Source: Toxoplasma gondii ME49 (taxonomy: Eukaryota; Apicomplexa; Conoidasida; Eucoccidiorida; Sarcocystidae). From it: a DNA stretch of 64,000 nt. Where the stretch lies: the NCBI RefSeq assembly GCF_000006565.2, contig NC_031475.1, positions 4,168,522 through 4,232,521 on the forward strand, in the 5' to 3' direction. Both the position numbers and the translations under genes were made by a program. Under the pieces are notes generated by a model that was not told the DNA's origin, did no database searches, and was given only the letters and a program-made list of their open reading frames with translations. Below are positions 12,125 to 25,500 of the stretch, one piece after another; within the stretch, counting starts at the first letter, position 1, and each line of letters begins with the position of its first letter.

Positions 12125-12583
12125 TCACTCGGCAGAGTCGAGGTAAGAGCCGGCAATGCGATGCTTGAAGTGCCAGTGGCTGCAAGACGCTTGGTGGTTC
12201 AGGAAAATGATCAGAAAGCAGGTCCCAAAGGTGAGACCCATGCGAATCAAACTCCGGAGGGGAGAATCGTCTCGTTTGTAGTTCTTGAAGATGCCGTTCT
12301 GGTAATATTCAGCAGGGATATCGTCTGTGTACTTTGGTGTGACTGTCGCCGCGGGTGCGTGAGCGCCGCCGTGCGCCTGGACTGCTTTTGCGGCAAATCG
12401 CGTTCGAGAGAGGGAGCAGAAAAAGGCGCTGTTCGTGGCAGAAACACGCGGCGAAACACGACCAGACACTACTGCGGAAGACGGCCAGCGACCCAGTCTT
12501 GCAAGGTAGGAAACTCTCGACGCGTTTGTCGTCGCAGCCAAGGCGCCGCTACCCGCCCGAACGGCGAAGTAACTGCCAGCCAT
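12125..12583 (-). CDS. Small single-pass protein with mitochondrial-type N-terminus
   Basis: A single exon encodes 152 residues, ATG at 12583-12581 and TGA at 12127-12125. The first 70 residues are rich in Ala, Ser, Arg and Val and almost lack acidic residues, as in mitochondrial presequences. A polar linker (KYTDDIPAEYYQNGIFKNYK) precedes one hydrophobic segment at about residues 111-129 (SLIRMGLTFGTCFLIIFLN), then a His-rich tail. The layout suits a small accessory subunit of a respiratory complex or ATP synthase in the inner membrane; apicomplexans have many lineage-specific ones. I do not recognise which, if any. The assignment to mitochondria is inference from composition. Confidence 0.6.
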   Translation of the reverse strand: MAGSYFAVRAGSGALAATTNASRVSYLARLGRWPSSAVVSGRVSPRVSATNSAFFCSLSRTRFAAKAVQAHGGAHAPAATVTPKYTDDIPAEYYQNGIFKNYKRDDSPLRSLIRMGLTFGTCFLIIFLNHQASCSHWHFKHRIAGSYLDSAE

Positions 12584-15500
12584 TGTTGTTTTGCAGAAGA
12601 CGCAAGGAGGGAAAATGCGTAAACAAAAGTCTCCCTTAGGGGAAGCGTGAGGGCATCCGAAGACAGTTTGGAATTTTTGGAAAAAAGAGGTAAGAGGGAA
12701 ATGCAGAGTGCGAGAAAATGGGACAGAGAGAACCCAAGCGAAACCGAAGGAACCAACTCCCTATCTGTGGAGAAAACATGCAGTCGTGTTCCGTTTTACG
12801 CATGTGGACGCCGAAGAAAAGGTGGCCCAGCTTGTCCAAGAGAGAAAAGTGAGATGCGCTCGAGACAACTTGCGAAAGGACCTGTCAAAAAGGCAGCTTA
12901 GTGGAGTTCAGTTGAGATAGTCTTTCGCGCTGCGAAACAGTCGTATTCGAACTCTTCTCTCGAACCCCTGCAATGTCGTGGACAAGAATCAAGGCCGAAC
13001 CTACAGAGGCCTTTCAGAAGCCCGGGTGCAATAAAAACTACTGCGTAGTGGCAGAGTAGTTGTTTCCCGTCAGTCTATCGGGAAGTTGGATACAACGAAT
13101 TAGTGACTCACGCTGAACTTTTAGGAATGCAATTTCGCTGCAACGCCGCAAAGGAACACGGGTTCTTTGCCCTTTTTATGGCATCGCCACAGCACTCCGG
13201 GCATCAGGGGGGGGGGGCAGCGCTTCCTCAGCGACGGTGAAGAGTGAACTTCTGCGGTATTTGAGAGAGAACTGTAGAGTGTGTGCACATAGCAGGTGGA
13301 AGGAAGCAATGTCGCTTTCGATTTTTTTGGAATCACGTACTCAGTTTGTCTCTCTGCTTGCAAAGCACAACACCTAGTTCAGCATGCGTAGTCAAATATA
13401 CCCCGCTTATCGACCATGATTCTCTTGACACAAAGAACCTGTGAACAGTTGTAAACTAGTACGCTGGATTGCGGCGAAACCAGTGGTCTGAGGGCACAGG
13501 AGATGCCTTGTCGGCTGCATTCTGGCCTGCCGACAACGGAACAATCCGCGCAGTGCATGTCTGTGAGCAGTGGACGGTGCTCCTCTCCGCGCCAAGGGGA
13601 AGACTCACATCACGCCACGGGAAAACACAATTCCTTGTGGGGTCGCGGTGACTCGAAAGAAAGAGCAGGTCCTCTCGCGCATTTCGATGTGGTTTCACCA
13701 GACCTGGATGCGTCAAAGTTCAGGCAGGGGTGCACTCTCAGAAAACGACAAACGATTTTGAAATCGTCAATGTTGCATGTGTCGGGTCGGAGCAAAACAT
13801 AACATATTGGCGGATAGTTTTCCACACAAATTCCAAGTGCTCAAGTGTATGGGTTGATTTAACCTGTCAAAGTGTCACTGAAGTAATATTTGCAGGCATT
13901 CTTTGACATGGTCCCATGGAGTTTCCCGAAGCCGCCTCTACACGAAGTTGTATTCCCGGTATCATGTCCCAGTGGTTTCTTGATGAATACACTCATAGTC
14001 CAAACCTCGGTGCTTGGCTACACTCGATTTTCAACTCGAATCGAATCAATGGGCTCTATGAGCATACCCTACGCCTGCTGCGGTCTTATTTCCTCTGACG
14101 TGAGCTCCAACCGCATAATTTGCCATTTTGAACAAGAGATATGCATCTAACGTTGTCATGTGACCTTCTTGCCCTCGCGCGACGTATGTAAAGGTGATGA
14201 TTCGCGACGAGTCACGATGGCACCAACTACTGTGCCTTGGTTTTTCTAGTGCACTTGAGGCCATGTCAATCTCACACGCTACTCAAACTATCCGGTTCCT
14301 CGACAGCGTGCATATAGAAGGGCTCTTCACATCAGGATTTGGTGCTGTGCAGGTAACATGGCGGCACTGTCCCGTGGTACTGGAGCGGCGCCGAGATTTT
14401 TCGTTGTCGAACCTTGACATTCTAGGTAGTAAACATCGGGTTGCAAGGTGGGTTATATCGAAAACCAACGGCAATCCGAAGGACATCGAACATCCCCATA
14501 TTTGACACAGGCAAGATTAATACATCGAGCAGGGTCGGCCCACAAATAATGAGTAATGAAGGTTTTAAAGCAAATGTGGGGCATCTAATCTCCGAAAGTT
14601 TATTAATCTTGTCACGCACCTCTTTCTCCAGTCGGCTCTGATGGAAAACTACAGAGCACGACGAAAGAACCAATTCCTGGTTCCTGTGTTTGTCGGCCTT
14701 TGAGCATGAGTGCTTGTGCGTGTGAGCAAACAGTCACTTCTAGTCTGCGCGTTAATATTCATAGTTGTCCATGTCATGAAACCTTCTGCGAAACAGGTTT
14801 AACTTACAGTACCAAGAGGAATGGATTTTCCACGTACAAGATGGGAGGAGCCGACTCATGGAAGCAGCGTTCTTCGAAGGAGGGTTCCCGACTGAATGCG
14901 GCGACCATACTTTCACATGCATCTAAGATTGTTCAAGAACATGCGTTTTCTTGTGACTGACCACGGAAGGTGGGCTGTGTCATACGCCAGCAATGCAAAC
15001 AATGAATGCCGAATAAACGCAGCCCTAAGCGGAGTGGCTTTCTCCCCACTCTGTGCGCCCCCACTTCTGTAGTTGCGCGACGAATTGCTATTCTGCTATC
15101 GAGTTGGTCGCTTGAACAAGCTTTAACAAGCAAAGCGATATGTTCTCTATTCTTACCAGATCGGTTGCGGGTCTCGTCGATCGGCCTCGCTCTGTCGACA
15201 GTGCTTACGTTGTAGATCGCACTAGGAAAAGTAGGCTAGAGATTCGCTTCTGCCTTCAGGTGAATTCTGGTGTCCAGAGTCCAAACGATGCCCAGCCAGA
15301 TATACAACAAGACGCTGAAAAGCGGTCATGGCACGCTGATTGGGAATTGGCAGGAAGAGATGTCACTGAGAGAAACAGATGGCGCCTCGGATTCCAAGTG
15401 AGGACGGACCTCATTTCCGCACGTATTAACACAAAGATACTTGCCAGAGTGGAACAAATGGGGCTGACACGGGCTGACACCGCTGACAAATCGAGACTGA

Positions 15501-15758
15501 AAGGCGTTGCACTGCACCTCTTGGTGACTTACTTCCGAATAGCGGGCCGCAGTGTGTGTATTACGTCAGGATGATGGCAGTTGTTTTCTAGCTTGACTCT
15601 CTCAAACGATAAGACATCATTATAAGCGGCTTGTCTGCGTGGTGTGCGTCCTCGCTCGTAGCTGTTATAGCAGATCGTTTCAAGATGGTTCGGACACCTT
15701 CCGTCGCATCCATGGCAGCAGGAGATACGATCCACTCGATCAGTTTACGACAACGAAT
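12584..15758. other. Divergent spacer, no gene seen
   Basis: The 3.2 kb between two divergently transcribed genes shows no domain-bearing frame. It contains a homopolymer of eleven G at 13207-13217. A frame of about 145 codons at 15140-15574 was considered and not accepted. It presumably holds 5' UTRs and promoters of both neighbours. Confidence 0.45.
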
Positions 15759-18700
15759 ATGGAGTTTTCGAAGAAGGTGACCGCAGCGACCGGAATGAGT
15801 GGTAGTCCTCGGGCATCTTGTCCACACACTATGCGCGACCGAATTGACACAGTTGTGAACGATACTTTGGCGAGGATGGATCCAAGCTTGAGACCCAGAT
15901 ATGAAGCCTTGCAAAAGGAGAACTACTTTGAAGCGCTAAAAGAGCGTGCGGAGCAGCTGGTAAATCAAACACAAACCACATACCACCACCCGTCAGTTTG
16001 CTCGCCACTTTGGGGACACTTGCCATTTCACGACGGGGTCACTGGCACAGTTCACCTAGATATGTGCAGATACGATGCGCACTGGTACCTTTTCTTGCAC
16101 GCCTGCTAAGTTGTCAAGACGAACACCCAGCGCATCGTATGGCCTGCTCGAAACCACGATCTTATAGGAAAAGCGTCGCTTGCAGTCGTATGGGAAACTT
16201 ATGCTGAGGAAAAAATTGGATCCACGAACTCCGGAATGAAACAGTCCTCTTCACCAGCGGTGACCCTGCAAGGTATCTGTCTTCTAGAAGCTGTATGATA
16301 TGCCGATTAATGGTTGTACCTAGAGACAAACTTAACGGAATACACGGAAACACCCCGAACAAAGATTGAAATGGCCAGACGAATTGGGAATCCAAAATAC
16401 CTCGTCTGGATGGATTTCTTTTACAAGCGAACTCTCCTGAAGGTCTTCGTTTATCATTAATGCGTGTGCACTTTCAAAGGAACCCTTATGGATATGGCAG
16501 TGCATTTCTGTATCAAAAAGCTTGGCAAGCATATATCCATACTTCCGTGCCTCATCTGTCTCAGCGGTGCTGATATGTGGTTGTCACGGTGGTGTGAAGT
16601 TTTTTCGTACTTTTGTCCAATGGCTTGCTGGCTGGTTACGCGAGTCACAAATTCCAGGACCGAATGGAAAAGAGAATCGAGTTCGGACCTTTCCCCGGTA
16701 TGACGGAGGCGGGAGACGCCTTCAGACAACCGGTAAGGAAAACATGAAAGTGCAGCTGCTGCCCGCTGATGCCGTTGATTTTCTCTGGAGGGAAGAACTC
16801 TCAAAATAATCAGTCGTGTCAGTCCTCTGTCGGCCGCAGAGCCACACTGGGTGCCACATATAGACACAAACTCCGTCAACCCTCAATCTTTCTCAGTCTT
16901 AGCACTACTGCTCTCTACGGTCATCCATACATCCATTAGTTTGTTGATGAGTTCAGCAATTCACAAAAGGTACAGTCTGGTAAGGCCATAAGGTGAGAGC
17001 ACTATATCTCTTCCCAATGCCTACTATGCAGGCAGTCACAGAATTAGCGTCGGACAGCCTGCCGACACAACGGCAAAGGGAGAACTTAGCGTCTACTGGG
17101 TGTCCCATCATGCACGGGGCTGAGAATCCCTGCGCGCCGTCTAGTGACGCGGTGCCGAAGGCGTGCCCGGTGAGTCGAGAATCAGGAAAATTGAAGGAAA
17201 CAAACATTAGAAACTATGTGACTACGTTCACCGTTATATGTATATGGCAAACAAGGGAGTAGGGAACTCCAGGAAAAATACCGAGTGTGGCGTAGCCTTC
17301 CCCTGTACTCAGGAATCGCTTATGGTTGGTTCCGTTTGGGGTGTCCCGGTGAACAGCGCACGCAAGGGATCCAGTAATTTCTGTTAGTTCGCAGCACCTG
17401 TGGTTGACTATGTGTCAGAAGATGGTCCGGCATGATTATGCAGTAGAAAACATACATGCGACAATATGTCTCCTGCTGAAAGCCACAGGTTGAGGTGTTT
17501 GCCTCCCTTCAACCAGTGAGTGTCGGCAGCTACAGGGACAGCAAGAAATTAGTACTGATCTTTTGACAAAGTTCGGGTGGTGTAACAACCTAGTCCAGCA
17601 TGCTGGCGAAGGATTGAACCAACTTACGAGTCGCGAGCACGTTTAGAGCACTGTGAGTCCCTTTGCCACAGGTCCGACCAGTGACTCTGATGGAAGTGCA
17701 GAAACGAATCCAAGATGCCCTGCAGGAGTCTCTTGGCGGGTGTTCATACGTCTTGTTTCGCAAGTTTCTCATGTAAGTGAAAATCCCACAAAAATCTCTG
17801 TTCCTGGAGGCTGTTGTTACGCATCGGCACGATCGGAACCGGGTAGAAGACTGTATTGCTCCAGGTGAACACACCTCCCCTACTGTTTGCAGTCCATATC
17901 AGACAAGAGACCAACACGATATTATGCAAAAGGCCTGACACTTGGCTGGAAAGAACGCACATGTACGCTCTACCGACTCGTAAACTTCCAGCAACCGCGA
18001 CGGTCATACATGGCTGGAGACAGGGACACGCTAGTATAGGTTCCGGAACTGCAGCTTTGTTAGATCTCGTTCTTTGGGGCAACGATGATCCAGGCATGAA
18101 CTAGTCTCGGCTTTGTAAGCACAGGGCACACCAGAATGCTGCGGGCAACGTCTCTACGCGTGCGCTTTGCCAATTTCTGAAGGAACCTGTCGGAGTAAAG
18201 GATGAAATTGTGGTAAGATCTTTTCCGACTTTCATCCCTGCTTGGGTGCAAAGCATCACAGAGCTGGTACCAGCGCTAGGATCGTGAGTGGTGGTTGCAT
18301 TTTTTCCTTAACTGAAACGAAATGATGTGCACTCTGATGTCAGACAGCCTGAAACAGGTTCCACAAGAAAACGAATGTGGTGTCAAATCTCCAGAAAGGG
18401 GATCTTCGTGCTGTATTAGAGATGTAAATACGTAACAGTATCGGTGCACGGTGCCGCACGCGTAGACACCTGACTTAGTCTGCTGGGACACAGTGTTGGC
18501 ATTGAGTCGTGGGCAGAGCGATCCTTGCACAAAAGTATGCGGCGATCTGTGTTTGTGTATCACAGGCTCCCAATGTGCTCGACGCCGCCCTCAAGGTCCT
18601 CTCAACAACCGACAAGGGCACCGTGCCAGCTGCTAAGCTTGTTGAGTTCTTCTGGGTAAAACATTTCTCGGGAATGCTGCAGCTTTCGGTCGCACCAAGG

Positions 18701-19855
18701 AGACTGGAGGACTCTGTGTTCACCGTTGGCGGGGCGAGTTGGATGTTGGCACGGCGAGCTGCGGGGTCGTTTGTTTCCGGACAGTTGTTTCAAAAGGGTA
18801 GCCGGAGCTGTACCTCTAATGAAAATCATTGTAATTTGCCATCCAAGTGCTATGACTTGGACTAGGCTTTGGGTTTCCACGTTCGATTGTTTCTGAAGAT
18901 GATAGGGTATAGGCGGAATCTGCAGTGCATGTACTTCTAACGGATAGGATGGCCCAGGAGACGAAGACACACGGGCGGCTTTTGCTTATTCTCTTGTGTT
19001 CCCCGTGAGATTCTTTTACATTTCCACGCAGCTGCCTCTGTCCTGGTGAAAAGAGGAAATGAGGTACATTACAGAGCCGAAAAACGACGCTGGATTTTTC
19101 GGCACACCAGTCTTTTTAACGATTCCGTGCCCACAACTCAACACCCCCCGTTGTTGTTTGTGCTTTACGTGCAGCCTCCTTTGAGTCAACAGCGAAAAGC
19201 ATTGCTGGAGAATCTTTCAAGAGAGGTCAAAAAGCTGACGGAAATCGCTCGGGCTCGTGGCCTCCCCATGCCGGTTGTAGACGTATCTTGCTTGTCGCCA
19301 GATCTGCAGAAGATTGTCAGCTGTGGTCCGCACGAACACGATGGCCAAGGAGGAGTATCCCCACAAGATATGAACAACTTGTTACTGGTATGCTTTTCTC
19401 ACATTTATGTAGCGTTCAAATTGCTCGAAGGACCACAGGAATTACTGACACCGAGGGAGTAATGTGTGTGAGGCGACATGTCGCATCTCAAAAACAACGA
19501 CTTTCCTCCAGACACTAGAATATAAATATTCATCTATGCACGTACACACCCGCGATGTTACAGTTGAATGCTTGCCGTGTTGGACCCGTGTACAACATCG
19601 GACAGCGGAGCTGGTGATTCAGGGGAGTATCCAGACACAACTCAATCGCTGCCTCCCCCACTCGATGCCGCATTAATCCCCTCCTTGTCGTCGCATTCAT
19701 TTCTTTCTCTTTCTCCCCAGGATATCAGTCCTGGAGTTTCATGCGACAAGAAGTATGCGGGTCTGGTTCAGTCATCCATTAGTGCTCTAGTCGCATCTCC
19801 ATCTAGGAAGCCAGTCGATACCCTAAAGGAATGGTATGCCATTCACGGCATCTAA
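15759..19855 (+). CDS. Eight-exon gene: helical protein with weak EF-hand-like resemblance, function unknown
   Basis: Exons 15759-15959, 16658-16732, 17032-17169, 17672-17772, 18125-18212, 18566-18655, 19175-19387 and 19721-19855 join in phase with standard GT..AG borders into 346 residues ending KEWYAIHGI. The sum is exactly 347 codons, which supports the model. The sequence is mostly amphipathic helix. Exons 4-6 contain two stretches that look like degenerate EF-hand pairs: LFRKFLMAHQNAAGNVSTRA and ALKVLSTTDKGTVPAAKLVE. The loops lack a full set of calcium-binding acidic residues, so calcium binding is doubtful. Exon 7 has a coiled-coil start (QQRKALLENLSREVKKLTEI). No family is recognised; a cytoskeletal or flagellar role is possible but not supported. 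The gene lies in tandem with NOT2. Confidence 0.75.
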
Positions 19856-22563
19856 ACTCCTCCGTGCAACAAGGCAGCAACTGGACAAATGGTATAGAAC
19901 TGATACAGCAAGTGGCAAGATGAGCGAACAACATGTCGACCTAGGACCTTCGTGGAAGGAATACATCGACGAAAATGGAAAGATAATGCCCTGGTGCGCT
20001 CGATAAGATAAGCCTCGGAGGCAACGACCGGAGCAAGCAATCCAGCATTTGCAAAATAAAGGACATGTGCCTGCAGTGATGCTTCCCTGCCCATGCGGAT
20101 TCACATCCATAACCGTGAACGTTTCTCTGGTACCAATCACATTTGATAAGTTCCTCTGGGTCTGTTGTGGAGGCCTACGTCTGTACAAGTGCGGGGCGAT
20201 AGCAGAATCTGGGCAGTCCTCTCTGTTTTCAAGAGTATTACGGCAGGAGATCTGAACCTGAATCTTTTTCTCTCGGGTGCTGGAAAGAAGACGGGCGTCG
20301 TAGGAATATGTGGTTTACGAAGAAGCTGAACTGCCACCTTCTGAGAAGCTGACACTCTGCTCACAATTTACAGAAGCGTTCTGACAAACGAAAACCCGGA
20401 TACGACAGGTCTGAGAAGCATTAGCCAGTCTATGTCCACAGCAAGACGATAAACACCGTAAAGCAGTGAAGAAAGTTCTATTCATCCCGAGTGGATAATG
20501 TGGGAGTGGATCTTTGAGGACACTGGTTTCCTGAGCTCGGATTGCGAAAGCGTCTCGAGATACGGAAGAGAGTCGCGTTAGCTGGTGCACGAGCGCTGAA
20601 CACGACTCCCAGTAAACTCAGATGGCAGATCAGAACGATGTGAAAGACAAAACATAGAAAAAAAGTTTCATTTCCCTGGGCTTTGTTGGGCAGCGTTTTG
20701 CTTGAGCTGCGACGTTCACCCTCCTCAAAAGCCGTGTTACGTTGTCGCAGCTGGAATGAATGTGCATAACTTTATTCTCAACAAACAGCGATACCACTGG
20801 TTGTTCAACTCCCAACCCGTGCGCTGCTGCTGTCTTCTGGGGTGATTTTAGCGAGAGCCGCTGTTGAGTTCACGGCACCGTTGTTACTATGATAATCAAC
20901 CATGGAAAGAGAGAGGAACTGCGATGTGCTCACGCCTCTTTGGGAACAGCGAACTGTTAGGTGGCCTTCGGAGGGGTAGGAATCTTTCCTTCTGTGACCC
21001 GCATCTTCTATTTGCGAATTGCACATTGCAAACATTTATATTCTCTATACACACTTGCGGCATACACGAACCGTGGATTCACGATGAAAAGCACAATTTT
21101 CCATCTGTGTTGCACAAATTACAACAGGACCACCGTGTGTCTTCATCCTGTTCTGATGTACGTATCGCAGATGCTGTTCTGTTCGCGGCGGGTAAAACGC
21201 TGAAGTGGCGGGCGACCCGTCCACCGTGCATGCAGAAAGAGTGCGTTAAACCAGGCGGTTTCTCCAAAGTCTTTTCTTTTCTGGAGATTCTGCATTCCGT
21301 ACTTTCTTTCGCGCCCACCCAAGGACGCCAGAATCGGTCTTTTCCGGCAGACAATACGGAAATTCTGACTCTGTGGCCGCTGGCAAGTTTACGACGACAG
21401 TTTTATACGGAAACGTCTCCGTCTCTGCAGGCTGCCCGCTGTCCGGCACCCCCGTGAAGGTTGTCGTTTATCGAAGGGAAAAGAAAAGCGTTTTCGTGGT
21501 GAGAAGGAACAGAGGCTTTGATTGTCCCCATTCCAGCTTTCAAACGCGGCGAGACTCGCGGTAAGTGCTTTCGCTTGTCAATTTTCGCCGTTCCTTTGGT
21601 TTGCCGTGGGGTGAAGAGGCTGACTCTCGTTTTCTTCTGCTTCTCGGCTTTTTTGCGTTCCCCTTCCGAAGCGGCACAAACGCAAGCGCCTTCGCATTCG
21701 TTTGTTACTTTTTGCCCTTCTTTCTCTGTGTCCCGCTTCTCCGCCCGTGTCCCTTTCTTCGAGAACGACGGTTCTGCTTCTTCTGCGACGGCCAGAAACA
21801 ACTGTGTCGTGACTTTGCTTTCTGCTGTGTTTTCTTCGATGTACCAACTGTGATCTCTTTGCACACATCAAAGGTGTAAAACGCTTATTGTATGGCGTAT
21901 GCCTGTCGTGTTCTCGCAGGAACACTCGGTTCCCCGACTTTGTAGGTATCTGGCAACAGCCGAGAGTGCTCTCTGTCGCTTTTACACAGTCTTGGGCCTT
22001 GTGCAACTTATCATGTGCCTTTTTTCCACCTGGAGTTTGTTTGCTTCTTCCACATCTTTTCGTTGGCTCTACGGTGACCTACTTGTCTTGAGCTTTCTGC
22101 CAATACCGTTCCGCTGAGTCATTCTCCCGGTCTTCCGGAAGCGGAACTGTTTCGTTTCGCGTCTGCCTCTGCCTCGCCCCCGAGAGCAACCGACAGCTGC
22201 TCTTCGGCGGAGTTTTCGTTTTTAAAGAAGCGTCGGCGGAAAGTCCCTGTCGCGGTGCAAAAAACGGGGCACGAGTTAAAGCGCCGTGCCCAAGTCTCGA
22301 GAGAAAGACGTTTCTCGAAGGTCGAGCACTCCTGGTCTGAGCGCTCGCGGGTGTACGTACACCTCACACGTGTTGCGTGCCAGTCTGCGTGGAGCCCGGC
22401 TGGTTCGTTTTTAGGACGATTTGCTCTGGATTACTTTCCCCTCTATCTGCAAGTTGGTGTCGGTGAAAAGAGGAGGTCGTTTCCCTCCTTTTCTCGCACA
22501 TAGCGGGAACGTTTCTCTGCGCTTCGTCTCCGGCTGCGAGTCGCCTCTCACTGGGTCACCACT
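19856..22563. other. Intergenic stretch upstream of NOT2
   Basis: This 2.7 kb between tandem genes contains no accepted coding region. A frame of nearly 200 codons at 20864-21457 has no domain and no splice partners. The proximal part (about 21900-22563) should be the NOT2 promoter and 5' UTR and carries the palindromic element at 22350. Confidence 0.45.
22350..22366 (+). promoter_or_regulatory. GGTGTACGTACACCTCA element, copy 3
   Basis: This element, containing the 14-base palindrome GGTGTACGTACACC, lies about 200 bases before the NOT2 start codon. It is identical over 17 bases to the copy at 7200. Its position in a likely proximal promoter or 5' UTR makes a regulatory role plausible but unproven. 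Confidence 0.5.
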
Positions 22564-25500
22564 ATGGAGAACAACACGCCCAATGGAGGCGACCGGCCCC
22601 AGCATACTTCCGCGTCCACTGAGAGTCAGGAGACCGGCGTTCGGAGTTCAGCGAGCCAGGGAAGCGGCCCTTCTTCGCATGCAATTCCGCAAAGAGCGGC
22701 GCCTTCTGGGACGCACGATGGCGAGGAAGGGGGACAAGGACACAGGGGCGCCTCGTCGAGAGGCGAAGCGACAGAGCCTTCAACCGGCACCACCTCGGGT
22801 GTCGACCGCGAGCGCGGAGAGCGAACGGCGGTGCCGGCGTCGAAGGACGCCTGGTCTTCTCTGCGTGGGAAGATGTGCCTAGAAGAAATGTTGTATGAAA
22901 CGTCGCAGAGGGCGAAAGTGTACAATCGAAACCACTACGGACTGCTCGGCATTCTCAAGGTCATTCGAATGACAGATCCTGATCTGAACGTCTTGGCCCT
23001 AGGAACAGATCTCACTTCTCTTGGTCTGAACTTGAACTCTCCCGAGTAAGGCAACTCGAGGACACTCCGTGACGCCCGCCAAGGCGCAGCGGCTGTCTAG
23101 ACAGCCCGAGCCCGGGGCCTTCCTCTGAGAGTCGACTGGCACTGCGTGTACAGTGAAAAAACGCGGAAACGGTCGCGCATTTCCCTTCTGCATTTCTCGT
23201 GGAGCAACTTCGGCAACTAAACGAAAGAGTCGCCAAACTCGTGGCTAGCCAAACAGGACACACTCAAGGTCCTACACATCTGTGCGGCAACTTCGAGAAA
23301 AAACTCGAGCCAATCATTTGCTGGAACGGCCGCACAAGGCGCTTCGCGTGGGAATCTTCAGCGAACTTTGGATTGGTGGTTTTTTTCTTACCACGCGTAC
23401 TAACGGCGAGACAAAACTGCTACTCAGATGCTCGTATTTTGACCTGCACCACCGTCTTGGGAGGAATGCTTCTCTCGATCGTTTGGGCGTTTTCCTGCCC
23501 GTGAGATCTTGTGTTGTTTTGTGAGGACTTCGTGGACTGTTCTGCCCGTTTGCACGACAGACGTCTCTCCATTTCCGATCTCGAGAAAGGACTCGACAAA
23601 CGGAATACTCCTTGTTCTTCATGTACGATGTGTTTCGGCTGTCTCCTTCGACCCCTGCAGCTGCTTGTTCTCCTCTTTCGGCTCGCCCTGGTCCGACGCC
23701 CCCGCAGCTCGAGATGCGGAGTAAGTGGATGAACGTGTAGGCGTTTCGTGTGTTCTTCCTCGTTCTCTGCCACTGCATGCGGCATGGTCGTCTCACTTCC
23801 TGTAGATTGATGTAGAAGGGAAACATCGTGTCAAGGAAGCCACCTGTCTCTGTATGCGTCACCTCACCTTTGTGCCGCTTTGTCATGAGGTGTCTTCGCT
23901 CTGTTTGCTGCTTTCCTCACGCCTTTTCCCCCTTTTCCCACCTCCAGTGGTGTATTTCATGTTGTTCGTCTGCTGGTTTTCCGTCGTCTGCATATCACTG
24001 GATTGGACGCGCTTTTTACCAGGTCCTGTACCGCAGTTCGAAGATATCACCTGAAGCTGACGTGTGCTTCACGCTGATTTTCGTCGGCGGTCTTGTTGGC
24101 GCTCGGCTTCCCGTTTGACTCTGTGCCCTTTTTCTCTACCTCTTTGCTTCTCGCGGTCGAAGCGAAGACCGATGCGTGTGTCTTGTTTTCAAGCGCTTGC
24201 CACGTTTCTGGCCTGGTCTTCATCCATGTCTACTCCATTCTCTAGTTGAAGAGTATGTCCCACCCGACCGTGGGTTTCGTCAGAGGCATCTGCGCAGCTG
24301 TGCGTACACTTGACGTCTGTGGTGTCTCACAACTCGGTTGCTGCTGCCTGTGGGTGCTTCTGCCAGGTCCTTGCTTCCGTCGTGCTATCTGCCGCCTGTT
24401 CCTCCCACCTTCAAGTTGTCTCACTTGGAGAAATTCAATGAGCACACGCTGTTCTACATTTTCTACTGCTGTCCAAGACTCCTCCTTCAGGTACGGAGAA
24501 TAACTCCAAAGACCGCCTCATCGTGGGCAAGTTCTCAGGTCTGCGCACCGTCCCGTGTGCGTTCTTGGTCCCTACACTGCGCGGTGCAGTGTACATACAC
24601 CGCATGCACGAGGCGCAATTCCGCTCCACGGGGGTTAGGGTCTTTCTCCGGCAGAGCTGCGAGGTGTGTGCGTATCTCTCTGACGCCTTTGTCTCGACTT
24701 TTTATGGGATCTCCTTTTTTCCCCGTCCTGTCCCGCTGTCGCTCAGGGGTGCGCGGCAGCAGAATTGTACAACCGGAGCTGGCAGTACCACAAGGAGTGG
24801 AAGAAGTGGTTTCTTGCAGAGGCCCCGTCGAGGGCTACCGGCCGCAGCTCAGCCGGCGCGGAAGAGGGCAAGGAAGGGAGTCCTTCTTCGGAGAGAGCCT
24901 GGGGGAGAGACAGTGACTCTGCGAGCAACAGAGGAGGTGCAGGGAAAGGCGCAGAGAAAGAGACAGGAAAGCGGCAAGATGGAGACACGCAGGAGAACGG
25001 CGAGCTGGCTGCGGCAGCCGAAAAGGACCGCGTAGAGGATACCGGCGTTGACGCGAAGGGCAACAAAGCTGCGTCTGGAAGTGAGTCTGCGTTTTGGACT
25101 GTGAGCAAAAGGGTGAAGTTCTGTGGAAATCTTTGCCAGTGAGATCGCAGGGTCCCATGGAGAAAAAAGAAAAGAAACTGGGAAGAGAGGCGAGGACACA
25201 GAACAGGACAGAAGGGACAGACGCCGTGGGCGGAGGCGACAAGTATGCCTGGCTGGTTTCTTCATGGCAGCGCGTTCTTCCGAGGAAGTTCAAGTGTGCG
25301 TCGAACTCTGCTTTTTTCATTGAGACCAGAAAGGAGACTTCCTGTGTCATGCGTCGACTCGGTTTACGTGTCTCCTTTGTTTGACCCTCGAGTGTGATTT
25401 ATTAGTTCGTCTGCGGCGCGTTCGTGGTGTGACTGTTGATTCTGCAGACTCAACAGACCTCCCGAGATGGATCTACTTCGAACCGGCGACGTGGAATCGC

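Noticed and set aside
15140..15574. A 144-codon plus-strand frame just upstream of the eight-exon gene.
   Set aside because: No domain, no good in-phase splice link to exon 1 of that gene, and no clear start context.
20864..21457. A plus-strand frame of about 197 codons upstream of NOT2.
   Set aside because: Composition is not protein-like and no splice partner or domain was found; probably 5' flanking sequence.
25150..25380. Frame with DKYAWLVSSWQ in NOT2 intron 4, considered as an extra NOT2 exon.
   Set aside because: Joining exon 4 directly to 25448 keeps the phase and gives a total of exactly 500 codons, and no acceptor placed this stretch in phase.
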